This document shows, piece by piece, positions 8,001 through 13,382 of a stretch of 13,796 bases of DNA (positions are counted from its first letter, which is position 1; each line of letters opens with the position of its first letter). A model generated the notes under the pieces. The model was not told the origin of the DNA. It was given only the letters and a program-made list of their open reading frames with translations, and did no database searches. Location: the NCBI GenBank assembly GCA_031359995.1, contig JANMAT010000159.1, forward strand, positions 1-13,796, written 5' to 3'. This DNA comes from JANMAT01 sp031359995. Its GTDB lineage: Bacteria > Actinomycetota > Acidimicrobiia > Acidimicrobiales > Ilumatobacteraceae. The position numbers were made by a program, and so were the translations under genes.

Positions 8001-8170
8001 TGAACGTGCTCCGACCCGTCTTCGTGCTCGCCCCACCGTTCCACATCGACCCGGGCTCGATCCTCGCCGTGGTCGGTTCGATCCTGGCGGCCACCGCAGT
8101 CACCTCGGTGGCCGCCTCCTCCCTCGTCAACCGCCTCCGCGCGACCGAACTGCTCAGAGACGAAGAGTGA
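5063..8170 (+). CDS. FtsX-family ABC permease with DUF11-like extracellular domain
   Basis: 1035-aa permease. Predicted membrane segments by hydrophobicity: about 18-40, 422-444, 470-497, 508-531, 558-578, 594-615, 651-674, 909-930, 955-980 and 998-1020, i.e. a duplicated FtsX layout (two modules of four helices with a linking pair) in a single chain. Two large outside domains lie at about 45-420 and 675-905. The first has MacB-core features (LLSAEA-like QALISAEAA at 265-273; GDAVRLRLPDG at 281-291; ISGIVDL) but begins with an inserted segment of about 78-165. That segment reads like a DUF11 immunoglobulin-type repeat: GDKVRVSLEIRNLG, ANEVIVRSLLPAGLDYVP, NLGTVPAGVTRTMHY. The coupling-helix-like motifs after the membrane cores (RRREQATLRIRGA type at 449-460 and RRREYVTLRAQGM at 932-944) match both modules. 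It is probably an exporter or mechanotransmission pump for an envelope substrate such as a lipid or peptide; the substrate is unknown. Confidence 0.88.
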   Translation: MLGRYVWADLVRNPRRTLSTMVGVSLGVGLSCAVLFFVDGLSASMTQRAVAPLPIDMQRVLTAPVGEDIRLAQRLDRDGQIRSGDKVRVSLEIRNLGRLPANEVIVRSLLPAGLDYVPRSATIDAAPIDHSEENPFANGPARAGFNLGTVPAGVTRTMHYDATASTDLDPSVTSVHSTFSTRESLAPTDANVPQSVPLAELASAIKAVPGVAFAEPLSFTDLSPGSLASGDRTDPGGVRLFGFDPSYTQRDTTIRLVVGTQQPGQALISAEAAASLQIGVGDAVRLRLPDGTQLEARISGIVDLTRARSLFASRKGADFETFVYVPSAIVLDQQRFSTDVVAAFERAATGRGERLKSPPTNEVDIGVTRELLNAEPGVALTETQQIGAAVTAVAGHQDYLVDNISNTLAVARDDAAAAKRLFVYLGVPGGLLAGILAAYAGNVLAAAQRREQATLRIRGASRRHLLSMLTLRVGAITGAGALVGVSIGYLSAAAVIGNATLRRATTRSLAISGVVGTVGGLLATGAALYITGRRSIDRQINQDRARLSETPPVWRRLRLDVVAVLILSAATVTAVARSAFDGTPGSVYEGRAVDLPLVLLLLPIGAWIGGSLLAARGFGRLLRGRRRTSRVSFDRTVRTLYRLSIRRRSWAVTDGAVVVTLIVALGTSLSLFTASYNAAKVADARFVVGSDLRITPRPDSEHVYRADDSSGFVVGGIESVTPVVYRVHNVVLRSRRTEELSSLAAVDPTAYRRVAPLDDSHFPSSSASAALDLIRDDPTAILLSVHMADFLQARVGDPISVLLARATNAQTETKMHLVGLFERLPGFPDGADALMNISRHDAVVPSSSPDLFLARTTDQSEAGLARAVNAVRAGPGASGGLQIDTRATALAKDQSSLAALNIRGLLDLDSGYALAMGTVAVAIFVFGLLLQRRREYVTLRAQGMAPRAIRGLISAEAATVAVGGCICGVIVGIVMAVYFVNVLRPVFVLAPPFHIDPGSILAVVGSILAATAVTSVAASSLVNRLRATELLRDEE

Positions 8171-8841
8171 AGATCCTCATCGTCGAGGACGATACGAGGA
8201 TCGCCGCCGCCGTGCGGCGCGGCCTCGAAGCCGAGGGGTTCACGACCGACGTCGCCCTCGACGGGCTCGACGGCCTCTGGCGTGCGACGGAGCAGCACTA
8301 CGACCTGGTGATCCTCGACCTGCTGCTCCCAGGAAAGAACGGCTTCCAGATCTGTCGCGAGCTCCGCGAAGCGGGCAACTGGACGCCTATCCTCGTCCTC
8401 ACCGCCAAGAACGGCAAGCTCGACGAGAGCGAAGCACTCGACACCGGAGCCGACGCCTACCTCACCAAACCGTTCTCGTTCCCCGTGCTGGTCTCCCACG
8501 TACGGGCCCTGCTGCGCCGACCGGCCACCGCCACCCCCGGGGACTTGACCGTCGCCGAGCTCAGGGTCGACTCCGCGCGCCGACGGTGCTGGCGGGCCGG
8601 CACCGAGATCGCGCTCACCAGTCGAGAGTTCTCCGTGCTCGAGTACCTGGCCCGCCACGCCGGGACCGTGCTGGCGAAGTTCGAGATCCTCGACGGGGTC
8701 TGGGACTACGACTTCGACGGCGACCCCAACATCGTCGAGGTCTACATCGGACGGCTGCGCCGCAAGATCGACGAACCCTTCCCCACCGCCATGATCCAGA
8801 CGGTCCGCGGTGCTGGCTACCGACTCGCAGACGGGACATGA
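8167..8841 (+). CDS. OmpR-family response regulator
   Basis: 224-aa two-domain regulator. The receiver domain (1-118) has the acidic pair D8/D9 in IVEDD, phospho-acceptor D51 in VILDLLLPGKNG, T79 and K101 in LTKPF. The C-terminal winged helix (about 124-222) shows ELRVDSARR, LTSREFSVLEYLARH, the recognition-helix region NIVEVYIGRLRRKID and the ending VRGAGYRL, all typical of OmpR/PhoB DNA-binding domains. It starts at GTG overlapping the permease stop by 4 nt (GTGA), and its own stop overlaps the kinase ATG (ATGA). The paired kinase and operon position make it the likely controller of this transporter. The 11-bp-spaced TTCAGG repeat upstream of the lipoprotein gene is the obvious candidate site. 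Confidence 0.95.
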   Translation: MKILIVEDDTRIAAAVRRGLEAEGFTTDVALDGLDGLWRATEQHYDLVILDLLLPGKNGFQICRELREAGNWTPILVLTAKNGKLDESEALDTGADAYLTKPFSFPVLVSHVRALLRRPATATPGDLTVAELRVDSARRRCWRAGTEIALTSREFSVLEYLARHAGTVLAKFEILDGVWDYDFDGDPNIVEVYIGRLRRKIDEPFPTAMIQTVRGAGYRLADGT

Positions 8842-10193
8842 CCCGCATGCACCTGAGAAGACCCCGGCCGACCATCCGCGCCCGCCTCACGACAGCCTCG
8901 ACCGCCGTCACGATAGTGATGCTCGCCGTCTCCTCGATCGCCGTCATCACCATCCAACGACGCGCACTCATCGCCGGCATCGACGAGGCCCTCCGCCAGC
9001 GCGCCGACAACCTCGTCACGGTCGATCCCAACGCGACCGCGCTGCCAGGCGAGGGCGACCGCGAAGACTCGTTCGCGCAGCTCCTCGACCCCAGCGGACG
9101 CATCATCGCCGCGTCGCCCAACGCGACCCAGATCGCCGCAGTGCTCGTGCGAACCCGTGATCTCCAGATCTCCCGCGTCACGACGGCGACACTCCATCGA
9201 CCTGCCGGCCACTACCGGATCCTCATGCGACCAGTGGCGGGCGGACCGAGCACGCGCATCCTTGTCGTCGGCAAGAACCTCGACGACGTCTCCGACAGCG
9301 TGCGGATCCTCATCGTCACCCTCGCGGTGGCCTCGCCGATCCTCGCCCTGCTGCTCGGCCTGCTCGCCTGGTGGCTCACCGGGCGCACCCTGCGACCGGT
9401 CGCCGCGATCCAGCAAGAGGTCCAAGAGATCCGCGGTACTGACCTGCACCGTCGAGTACCTGTACCACAGACCGACGACGAGATCGCCGAGCTCGCCCAC
9501 ACCATGAACAACATGCTCAACCGGGTCGAATCGGCGACCGCTCGCCAACAACAGTTCGTCGACGACGCATCCCACGAGCTGCGCACCCCGCTCACCCGCA
9601 TGCTCACCGATCTCGAGGTCGCGATCGCCCACCCCGCCAACGAGCCCGCCCCGACCACGCTTCGACGGGTGCTCGACGACGCCACCGACCTCCAACAGCT
9701 AATCCACGACCTGCTCTACCTCGCTCAGAGCCCTCATGATCGCGTCGCACCCGTCGAGGTCGACCTCGACGACATCGCCCTCAACGCCGCACGCGAGCTC
9801 CGCGCTCGGTCGACCTTGACCATCGACACCACCGGTGTCGGCCCGGCCCACGTCCTCGGAGACGGCCGCGAGCTGGACCGAGCCGTCCGCAACCTCCTCG
9901 ACAACGCCGAACGCCACGCACGCACGCTCGTCGCCATCTCAACCTCGACGAGCGACGGGTTCTGCCAAGTCGTCATCGACGACGACGGCACCGGCATCCC
10001 GCCACCGGACCGCCAGCGGATTTTCGAGCGCTTCACCCGACTCGACGAAGCACGCAGCCGAACCGGCGGCGGCGTAGGCCTAGGACTGGCCATCGTCAGC
10101 GACATCGCCACTCGACACCGAGGCCACGTGCACGTCGCCGAAGCCCCCACCGGCGGCGCACGGTTCATCCTGACTATCCCGACTGCCGACTGA
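8838..10193 (+). CDS. Sensor histidine kinase (HAMP, HisKA, HATPase)
   Basis: 451-aa membrane kinase. Membrane segments at about 21-40 and 156-180 bracket an outside sensor region of roughly 115 residues with no recognised domain and no cysteines. HAMP follows (181-233, TGRTLRPVAAI...DEIAELAHTMNNML). The phospho-acceptor is His246 in ASHELRTPLTR. The ATP lid has N-box NLLDNAERHA (352-361), G1 DDDGTGIP (381-388), F-box IFERFTR (395-401) and G2 GGVGLGLAIV (411-420). All catalytic motifs are intact. The ATG start overlaps the regulator stop (ATGA); upstream codons in the same frame belong to a shadow frame of the regulator. It is the last gene of the operon and presumably senses the transporter's substrate or the transporter itself. 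A separate, conventional sensor loop argues against purely transporter-dependent sensing as in BceS-type kinases. Confidence 0.95.
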   Translation: MTRMHLRRPRPTIRARLTTASTAVTIVMLAVSSIAVITIQRRALIAGIDEALRQRADNLVTVDPNATALPGEGDREDSFAQLLDPSGRIIAASPNATQIAAVLVRTRDLQISRVTTATLHRPAGHYRILMRPVAGGPSTRILVVGKNLDDVSDSVRILIVTLAVASPILALLLGLLAWWLTGRTLRPVAAIQQEVQEIRGTDLHRRVPVPQTDDEIAELAHTMNNMLNRVESATARQQQFVDDASHELRTPLTRMLTDLEVAIAHPANEPAPTTLRRVLDDATDLQQLIHDLLYLAQSPHDRVAPVEVDLDDIALNAARELRARSTLTIDTTGVGPAHVLGDGRELDRAVRNLLDNAERHARTLVAISTSTSDGFCQVVIDDDGTGIPPPDRQRIFERFTRLDEARSRTGGGVGLGLAIVSDIATRHRGHVHVAEAPTGGARFILTIPTAD

Positions 10194-10197
10194 TCTG

Positions 10198-10209
10198 TGT
10201 TGGCCAACA
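10198..10209. repeat. 12-bp perfect palindrome just after the kinase stop
   Basis: TGTTGGCCAACA is perfectly self-complementary and lies 4 nt after the kinase stop codon. It could be a binding site for a dimeric protein or chance; it is too short and tight to be a hairpin terminator. Confidence 0.4.
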
Positions 10210-10405
10210 TGCAAGACCGAGCGGCGCGGCACGCCCGACGAGCCGCGCGCACCATCGCTTGCGCTGGCGCGGTCATCGGCGGAGGCACTCGGTCTCTCGG
10301 CATCCGGCCGGGTGGGCATCGACGGACCGAAAGGGTTCGTTCGTCGCGTTTCGCATCTCCTGTTTCGAGTTGCCGGAAGTGTCGATCATTCGCCGGTAGC
10401 CCTGA

Positions 10406-10427
10406 ACCGCGGCCACAGCGCCGCGGT
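10406..10427 (+). terminator. GC-rich hairpin downstream of the operon
   Basis: ACCGCGGC (10406-10413) and GCCGCGGT (10420-10427) form a perfect 8-bp stem with a 6-nt loop. It lies about 210 nt after the last operon gene. There is no clear T-tract, as is common for actinobacterial stem-type terminators. The rest of 10194-10440 holds no gene I can support. Confidence 0.4.
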
Positions 10428-10441
10428 CCTCTCGCTCGTGT

Positions 10442-11113
10442 GTCGCGAGGCTCACTCAGGCCCGCCGCTCCAGCCGAACGGGGCACGGACCCTGCTCGCG
10501 GGCCCGGGTGTACGCGAGCGAAGCCGAGGCGCTGCTGGCGCTGCCGGAGCCGAGCCACTTGAGCCCTACCCAGGGTCGCGGCCCAAGTGGCGAGCCCGTT
10601 GCCTGAACTGTGACCGCGAGATCCACACGTCCCACATGGTTGTTGCTCGCGGTGGATTCCCGTGCGCGTATTGCGCTCGGGTCAAGCTTGACCCGTCCGA
10701 AGCCGAGGCGAGAATGGTCGTCGCCGGCACACAGCCCCTAGTTCCGTACCCGGGCAAGAACAGCCAGCCATGGCAGTGTCGATGTGTCACGTGCGGATGG
10801 TGAGTCAGCCCCGTCGCTGGCGACCGCTACCGGTCGTCGCGGGAAGGGCGGCTGCCCAGCCTGTGCTAACCAGTCGCGGGCCAACGCGCAGCGGCTCCCC
10901 GCCGAGCAAGCCGTCGCGATGATGCGCACGGCCGGAGCGGAACCGTTGGAGACCTACCCGGGTGCTCTTCACCGATGGCGGTGCCGTTGCCTCATCTGTA
11001 GCCGCGAGGTCGCCCCGCTGCTCACCGTCGTCCAACAAGGCAGCGGCGCCTGTCCACACTGCGCCAACTACGGCTTCGACCCGACCGAGCCCGCGCGGGT
11101 CTACCTCATCACG
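10442..11113 (+). pseudogene. Decayed zinc-ribbon-repeat protein gene
   Basis: Joining reading frames gives a repeated unit with pattern PLEPYPG..W.CRC..C.rEv.p....v..G.G.CpyCA....dP.eA..mm..AG. Copies are visible at 10543-10680 (GAEPLEPYPGS, CLNCDRE, CAYCARVKLDPSEAEA), 10730-10870 (LVPYPGK, CRCVTCG, then GGCPACA) and 10936-11113 (GAEPLETYPGA, CRCLICSREV, CPHCANYGFDP, ending ARVYLIT). A weaker relic precedes them (10470-10540, SEAEALL). Lesions: about one base missing near 10538-10541 (frame change), TGA at 10801-10803 where the repeat expects a charged residue, and an extra C in the run 10809-10812 that restores the next repeat in a new frame. After VYLIT homology stops. I recall relatives in which such ribbons are followed by a GIY-YIG-like region starting at that point, so the catalytic end would be lost. 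Sequencing errors could explain single shifts, but not the whole set easily. Confidence 0.7.
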
Positions 11114-11186
11114 ACGGTGACGGTGAGCATCATCGGGATGGTGCGGGCGCGCCGTTTCCAGCGCGACGCGAATGGCTCGGCGATGG

Positions 11187-11474
11187 TCACGGCGGCGAGG
11201 TGTCGCCGGAGGCGAGGTCGGTGGCGAGGGCTTGCAGTCGTTGCAGCGGCTCGGCGGGCATCGGGGCGGAGGTTTCGGCGAGTGCGAGCTTGAGGCGTCG
11301 GTAGTCATCGGCGGTGAGTCCGCAGCGTCGGCAGGCGTCGAGGTGGCTGGAGACCTTCGCGGCTGTTGCGGCGTCGAGACCGCCATCGAGGTAGGTCTGG
11401 ATGTGTCGGCCAATCTCGATGCAGCGGGCACCGCCTTTGCGTCGGAACATGTCGAGCGCGTCGCGTGGTGTCAT
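11187..11474 (-). CDS. ZAS-type zinc-binding anti-sigma factor
   Basis: 95-aa soluble protein with no membrane helix. It has the ZAS/zf-HC2 pattern: Cys18, then IQTYLDGGLDAATAAKV, then H44-x3-C48-x2-C51 (HLDACRRC). The spacing Cys18 to His44 (26 residues) followed by Hx3Cx2C is the same as in the redox-sensing anti-sigma factor RsrA (C11, H37, C41, C44), which releases its sigma factor when oxidised. It would bind and inhibit the ECF sigma factor encoded just upstream. The ATG overlaps the sigma stop by 4 nt (ATGA), ensuring matched amounts. The C-terminal part (about 52-95) is helical and then Pro/Ser-rich, with no effector domain. The gene converges on the decayed zinc-ribbon gene. Confidence 0.85.
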   Translation of the reverse strand: MTPRDALDMFRRKGGARCIEIGRHIQTYLDGGLDAATAAKVSSHLDACRRCGLTADDYRRLKLALAETSAPMPAEPLQRLQALATDLASGDTSPP

Positions 11475-12052
11475 CGGTGTTCGCTCCGGAAGTCGGGGTG
11501 GTGCGCGAGGTGGACGCGCATGCGGTGGCGGGCGCGGTGGAGGCGGCTCATCACGGTGCCGGCGGGGATACCGAGCGCGGCGGCGGCCTCGTGGTAGGTG
11601 AGGCCGGCGATGTCGACGAGTTCCACGACCTGCAGATGGCGTGGGGACAGGTGTCCGAGTACGTCAGCGACCCAGGGTGCCGGCGTGTGCGCGGTGGCGA
11701 CGTCCTCGGCGCTGGGTGCGGGCGGGTTGCGCCGGTCGGCTTCACCGGCAAGGTCGCCGGCGTCGTGGAGCAGACCGGGTCGTTGGCGGCGGTGACGGTT
11801 GATGTTGGCGTTGCGCATGATCGTGAGGAGCCACGCCCGCGGGTGGGCGCCGTCGAAGGTGCTGAGCCCATTGAACGCCCGGATGAGTGTGTCCTGCACG
11901 AGATCCTCGGCGTCGTGCGAGTTACGGCACAGCGAGCCGGCGACCCGGAGCAGCACCCGAAGGTGTGGGTCGACGAACGCGTCGAACGTCCCGATGGTCG
12001 GCGGGGTGGGGTTCGAGTGGTTGGTCTGTGACTCGTCGGCCGCTGCGTCCAA
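11471..12052 (-). CDS. ECF RNA polymerase sigma factor (RpoE/SigR-like)
   Basis: 193-aa group 4 sigma factor. Region 2 (about 24-92) contains DAEDLVQDTLIRAF (47-60, core binding and -10 melting) and HPRAWLLTIMRNANINRHRR (70-89). Region 4 (about 126-178) contains LSPRHLQVVELVDIAGLTY and the helix-turn-helix EAAAALGIPAGTVMSRLHRAR (155-175, in two overlapping parts). There is no C-terminal extension. The start is a TTG at 12052: it has AAGGAG 6 nt upstream, and the longer frame reaching 12235 has a non-protein-like N-terminus and would overlap the divergent promoter region. It is co-transcribed with its anti-sigma factor and divergent from the 4-TM protein gene, which is its most likely target together with its own promoter. 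Confidence 0.9.
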   Translation of the reverse strand: MDAAADESQTNHSNPTPPTIGTFDAFVDPHLRVLLRVAGSLCRNSHDAEDLVQDTLIRAFNGLSTFDGAHPRAWLLTIMRNANINRHRRQRPGLLHDAGDLAGEADRRNPPAPSAEDVATAHTPAPWVADVLGHLSPRHLQVVELVDIAGLTYHEAAAALGIPAGTVMSRLHRARHRMRVHLAHHPDFRSEHR

Positions 12053-12058
12053 ATTCTT

Positions 12059-12064
12059 CTCCTT
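12059..12064 (-). promoter_or_regulatory. Ribosome binding site fixing the TTG start of the sigma gene
   Basis: AAGGAG on the minus strand is separated by 6 nt from the TTG at 12052-12050, ideal spacing. No comparable site precedes any upstream ATG/GTG in the same frame. Confidence 0.75.
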
Positions 12065-12089
12065 GCGGACAGAGACCCGGTCAGCGACA

Positions 12090-12133
12090 GAATCCTTCCA
12101 TCTGATCTTCGAGTGATTCCGATGGAAGGGTCC
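12090..12133. promoter_or_regulatory. Dyad in the divergent sigma / membrane-protein promoter region
   Basis: CCTTCCATC (12094-12102) and GATGGAAGG (12121-12129) are perfect inverted repeats around an 18-nt centre; extended to 13-nt arms (12090-12102 / 12121-12133) they match at 11 of 13. The dyad sits midway between the sigma start and the divergent GTG at 12199. Each arm carries a GGAA-type core, and GGAA[CT] is the usual -35 core of ECF promoters, so the dyad may be back-to-back -35 elements or an operator. No convincing -10 is identified. Confidence 0.45.
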
Positions 12134-12198
12134 GGGCCGTCGGTGGGTTCCGGTGCGGTTCGTCCACGGTGGGCGGACCGTGACGAAAGGGACCATTC

Positions 12199-12783
12199 GT
12201 GTCGACGTCCACCACAGCCCAACCCCTGAAGGCAACCCTGCTACGAGGGGGTGTCGCGGGGATGATCGCCGGCGCAGCGATGGCGATGTTCGCGATGGTC
12301 GCCTCGGTGACCTACCAGCATCACGGGTTCTTCACCCCGCTGTTCCACATCTCGGCCCTGTTCGGATCACCGGAGGCGATGATGCGTTCCGTTGCCGAAG
12401 CGATGGCCGCCAACAGGTTCTGGTTCACCGGAGGCCCTGCGGTGTTGGGGTTGTTGATCCACATGACGACCGGCGCCATGTGCGGCATCGGGTTCGCGTT
12501 CCTCGCCCGGCGCCTCCCCCGGGCTGCGCTCGTGCCCGCCGGGGCCGCCTACGGCTTGGCCGTGTTCGTCGTGTCCGCCTTCATCGGCCTGCCCGTGGCC
12601 GCCAAGATCACCAGCTCCGGAAGCATCATCTCGGACATGGCCACCATGGTCGGCTGGGCCACCTTCGCCGTCGAGCACATGATGTTCGGCCTCGTACTCG
12701 GCGCCATCGCCCTGCGGAACGCACCCGCCACCGGCGAGACCGCTGCCGCGGTGGGTGCTCGATCGGCGATGCTGCCCCGATGA
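12199..12783 (+). CDS. Four-helix membrane protein, unknown function
   Basis: 194-aa integral membrane protein with hydrophobic segments at about 17-39, 79-102, 109-133 and 148-172. The first helix is followed by a conserved-looking YQHHGFFTPLFHISALFGS (39-57) and an amphipathic stretch MMRSVAEAMAANRFWF. Histidines 41, 42, 50, 88 and 160 lie near helix ends, which could suggest metal or haem binding, but there is no established motif. I recognise the general look of an uncharacterised actinobacterial family but cannot name it. The GTG start is supported by GAAAGGGA (12185-12192) 6 nt upstream. Its stop overlaps the next gene's ATG (ATGA). It is divergent from the ECF sigma operon and so probably part of that regulon. 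Confidence 0.8.
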   Translation: MSTSTTAQPLKATLLRGGVAGMIAGAAMAMFAMVASVTYQHHGFFTPLFHISALFGSPEAMMRSVAEAMAANRFWFTGGPAVLGLLIHMTTGAMCGIGFAFLARRLPRAALVPAGAAYGLAVFVVSAFIGLPVAAKITSSGSIISDMATMVGWATFAVEHMMFGLVLGAIALRNAPATGETAAAVGARSAMLPR

Positions 12784-13193
12784 GCTCCCCCGACGCGGCA
12801 CCGACCCCGCAGATCGTGCGCCTCGTCGGCGACTTCGACGCCGACAGCACCCTGCGCGGCGAGCTCGCCTACTGGGTCGGTGCCCGCCTCGGCCGACGGC
12901 ACTGCTCGCTGTGCGAGATCACCCACAGATCCGTCCGGCAACGACCGGAGTGGCAGACCTGCCGGGCCGGGTGGCCGGTGCCGTTCGACACCTACCATCG
13001 CAACGGTCAACCCGACGCGATCCGCACGGCAGCCAGCGGGCAGGCACCGGTCGTGTTGGCCGAAACCGGCACCGGCAACCTGCTGCTTCTCACCCCCAAT
13101 GAACTCGACGCGTGTGACGGTTCGATCGATCGACTCGTCGAGGCGATCGACGAGGCGGCTATCCACCTCGGCCTCACGTGGACAACAGAATGA
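12780..13193 (+). CDS. CxxC..H-motif conserved protein, unknown function
   Basis: 137-aa soluble protein. The hallmark is GELAYWVGARLGRRHCSLCEITH (27-49, quoted in full only by position and key residues): C42-x2-C45-x3-H49, following an N-terminal strand IVRLVGDFDADS (12-23). Other cysteines are C61 and C112. The C-terminal half has alternating strands (PVVLAETGTGNLLLL, 90-104) and helix (IDRLVEAIDEAA). I recognise the CxLC[DE]ITH-type motif as a conserved hypothetical family with no known activity. The CxxC might bind metal or act as a redox pair. It is coupled by ATGA overlaps to the membrane protein before it and to the 22-codon stub after it, so it was once inside a three-gene operon. Confidence 0.75.
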   Translation: MSSPDAAPTPQIVRLVGDFDADSTLRGELAYWVGARLGRRHCSLCEITHRSVRQRPEWQTCRAGWPVPFDTYHRNGQPDAIRTAASGQAPVVLAETGTGNLLLLTPNELDACDGSIDRLVEAIDEAAIHLGLTWTTE

Positions 13194-13258
13194 AACCCGC
13201 CCAGCTCGACCGTTTCGACCGGTTCTTCGACCAGAACTACCCTGTGATACTCGCGTAG
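13190..13258 (+). pseudogene. 22-codon stub, possible N-terminus of an ECF sigma-like protein
   Basis: The ATG overlaps the stop of the CxxC gene (ATGA), as expected for a real third gene, and encodes MKPAQLDRFDRFFDQNYPVILA before TAG at 13256-13258. FDRFFDQNYPVILA resembles the first helix of ECF sigma region 2 (F..F....Y..v...A). The match is too short to be sure. It is probably the surviving 5' end of a gene cut at the rearrangement junction immediately downstream; alternatively a genuine very short peptide. Confidence 0.45.
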
Positions 13259-13283
13259 GTCGCCGGAACCGATCCTTCGGGTG

Positions 13284-13382
13284 CAGCAAGTAGGCCGGCA
13301 AGATCGGGAACCCACACGGGTTGAGCACCGAGAGCCCACCCGTGATCGCGGCGAGCGACAACGAAACGCTACCCATCGGCAC
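13284..13382 (-). pseudogene. ccdA: Truncated CcdA/DsbD-type thiol transporter, N-terminus only
   Basis: The peptide from the GTG at 13382 (or ATG at 13376) reads SLSLAAITGGLSVLNPCGFP and then ILPAYLL. LSVLNPCGFP.LPAYL is the signature of the first membrane helix of CcdA/DsbD proteins, including the redox-active cysteine in NPCG. After residue 33 (13284) similarity ends and the frame continues antisense through the CxxC gene as Arg-rich shadow. Full CcdA proteins have six or more helices, so about 80% or more of the gene is missing. The start overlaps the end of the metallochaperone gene by 8-14 nt, so the two formed an operon. Confidence 0.7.

Noticed and set aside
7795..8658. Minus-strand open frame of 287 codons opposite the permease end and regulator
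   Set aside because: Antisense of the well-supported permease and response regulator; Gly/Glu/Val-rich shadow.
10273..10455. 60-codon minus-strand open frame with fairly normal composition
   Set aside because: No ribosome binding site, no recognised motif and only moderate third-position GC; not enough to call a gene.
10197..10562. 121-codon plus-strand open frame after the kinase
   Set aside because: Arg/Ala/Pro-rich with no motif, no ribosome binding site, and it crosses the hairpin and the zinc-ribbon relic in the wrong frame.
12053..12235. Longer N-terminus for the ECF sigma factor
   Set aside because: The extra 61 residues look non-coding and would cover the divergent promoter; the TTG at 12052 has an ideal ribosome binding site.
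12153..12779. Upstream extension of the CxxC protein frame
   Set aside because: It overlaps the whole 4-TM gene in another frame and is His/Arg-rich; ATG 12780 with its ATGA overlap is far better.
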